Part shown: one piece after another, positions 6,664 through 7,070 of the stretch | How positions within the stretch are numbered: the stretch's first letter is position 1 | How the letters are laid out: every line of letters starts with the position of its first letter | NCBI GenBank assembly: GCA_913776795.1 | Contig: CAJYRH010000337.1 | Span: 1 to 7,070, forward strand | DNA: 7,070 bases | Source of the DNA: an uncultured Pseudorhodoferax sp. | GTDB taxonomy: Bacteria; Pseudomonadota; Gammaproteobacteria; Burkholderiales; Burkholderiaceae | Direction: 5' to 3' | Translations under genes and position numbers: made by a program | The notes under the pieces: model-generated | Databases searched by the model: none | What the model was told of the DNA's origin: nothing | The model's input: only the letters and a program-made list of their open reading frames with translations

Positions 6664-7070
6664 GCGGGGTCTCCTGAGGTCTGCAGCGCGATGGCGAGTG
6701 CACGCGCCGCGTCCGCATGGGCTGCGCGCGCCTGCGGAATGGCCCGGCCCATCTTGATGAATTCGTGCACGACGCCGCGGTAGATCTCCAGATCCACAGC
6801 GACGCCGGCCGCACGCAGCTTGTCGGCGTACAGCACACCCTCGTCCACCAGGGGATCGCACTCCGCCAGGCCGATCCACGCAGGCGCCACGCCGTCCACG
6901 TCGGGCGCGTTGAGCGGTGCGAACCGCCAGTCGGCGCGCGCGGACCGGTCGGGCTGCACCTGGTCGAAGAACCAGCCGATGCTGGCGGACTCCAGCACGA
7001 AGCCTTTGGCGAAGCGCTGGTGCGAGGGTGTGTCCTGGAACGCCGCGCAGCCCGGATAGAACAACAGTTG
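6660..7070 (-). CDS. Alpha/beta hydrolase (HSL-like), C-terminal part
   Basis: The frame is open to the right edge, so the N-terminal part with the nucleophile elbow and oxyanion motif lies outside the window; 136 residues are visible. They begin with QLLFYPG, the strand that follows the nucleophile region in hormone-sensitive-lipase-type (alpha/beta hydrolase fold-3) esterases. Two members of the catalytic triad are visible: Asp in AECDPLVDEG (visible residue 72) and His in RGVVHEFIKMG (visible residue 102). APLNAPDVDGVAPAWIG (about 51-67) is the usual strand before the Asp. Such enzymes hydrolyse short-chain esters; the substrate is unknown. The TGA overlaps the start of the thioesterase-GNAT gene (ATGA), implying one operon and possibly linked acyl/ester metabolism. 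The annotated start must be upstream of 7070. Confidence 0.9.
   Translation of the reverse strand, partial: QLLFYPGCAAFQDTPSHQRFAKGFVLESASIGWFFDQVQPDRSARADWRFAPLNAPDVDGVAPAWIGLAECDPLVDEGVLYADKLRAAGVAVDLEIYRGVVHEFIKMGRAIPQARAAHADAARALAIALQTSGDPA
6671..6675 (-). promoter_or_regulatory. Shine-Dalgarno site of the thioesterase-GNAT gene
   Basis: AGGAG on the minus strand, 7 bases before the ATG at 6663, lies inside the 3' end of the hydrolase gene. It decides the start at the ATGA overlap and excludes the longer in-frame reading, which would begin inside the hydrolase gene. Confidence 0.7.

Noticed and set aside
5503..6783. Plus-strand 426-codon frame across the end of ygfZ and the fusion gene
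   Set aside because: It is out of frame with ygfZ at its start and antisense to the thioesterase-GNAT gene; no motif seen.
1..7070. Search for CRISPR repeats, tRNA or rRNA genes, insertion sequences and phage genes
   Set aside because: No spaced direct repeats, no cloverleaf or rRNA-like stretch and no transposase or integrase motif were found; the window is nearly filled by housekeeping genes.

Overview
The window looks like ordinary chromosomal DNA from a high-GC betaproteobacterium, probably of the family Comamonadaceae (Acidovorax/Comamonas-like). This rests on the strong GC bias, the protein character (HolB with a long insertion, the PilZ type) and the gene order, not on any database search. 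Nothing in it looks like a phage, transposon, CRISPR array or RNA gene.

Region by region: positions 1-203 (minus strand) hold the start of a small single-pass membrane protein that runs to the window edge. Positions 204-302 are a short non-coding stretch with a small inverted repeat. Positions 303-4826 are one dense minus-strand run, in transcription order mltG, tmk, holB, pilZ, a tatD/ycfH-type nuclease gene and an exported ankyrin-repeat protein. Three of the five junctions are 4-base ATGA stop/start overlaps, one is a 5-base gap, and only pilZ-tatD has a real spacer (37 bases). Positions 4827-4861 form a 35-base divergent gap. Positions 4862-5803 (plus strand) are ygfZ. Positions 5779-7070 (minus strand) hold an unusual hotdog thioesterase-GNAT fusion whose 3' end overlaps the end of ygfZ by 25 bases. 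It is preceded, again by an ATGA overlap, by the C-terminal part of an alpha/beta hydrolase that enters from the right edge.

How the genes work together: mltG-tmk-holB-tatD is the widely conserved cluster known from E. coli (yceG-tmk-holB-ycfH) and Pseudomonas (where pilZ follows holB). It joins peptidoglycan chain termination, dTTP supply, the replicative clamp loader, type IV pilus assembly and a metal-dependent nuclease. The ankyrin gene is a lineage-type addition at the 3' end of this operon. ygfZ encodes a folate-dependent Fe-S cluster maintenance factor. The hydrolase and fusion pair looks like a separate small acyl/ester metabolism operon.

No clearly new multi-gene system is visible. 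The points most worth following are the thioesterase-GNAT fusion and the secreted ankyrin protein translationally coupled to tatD.
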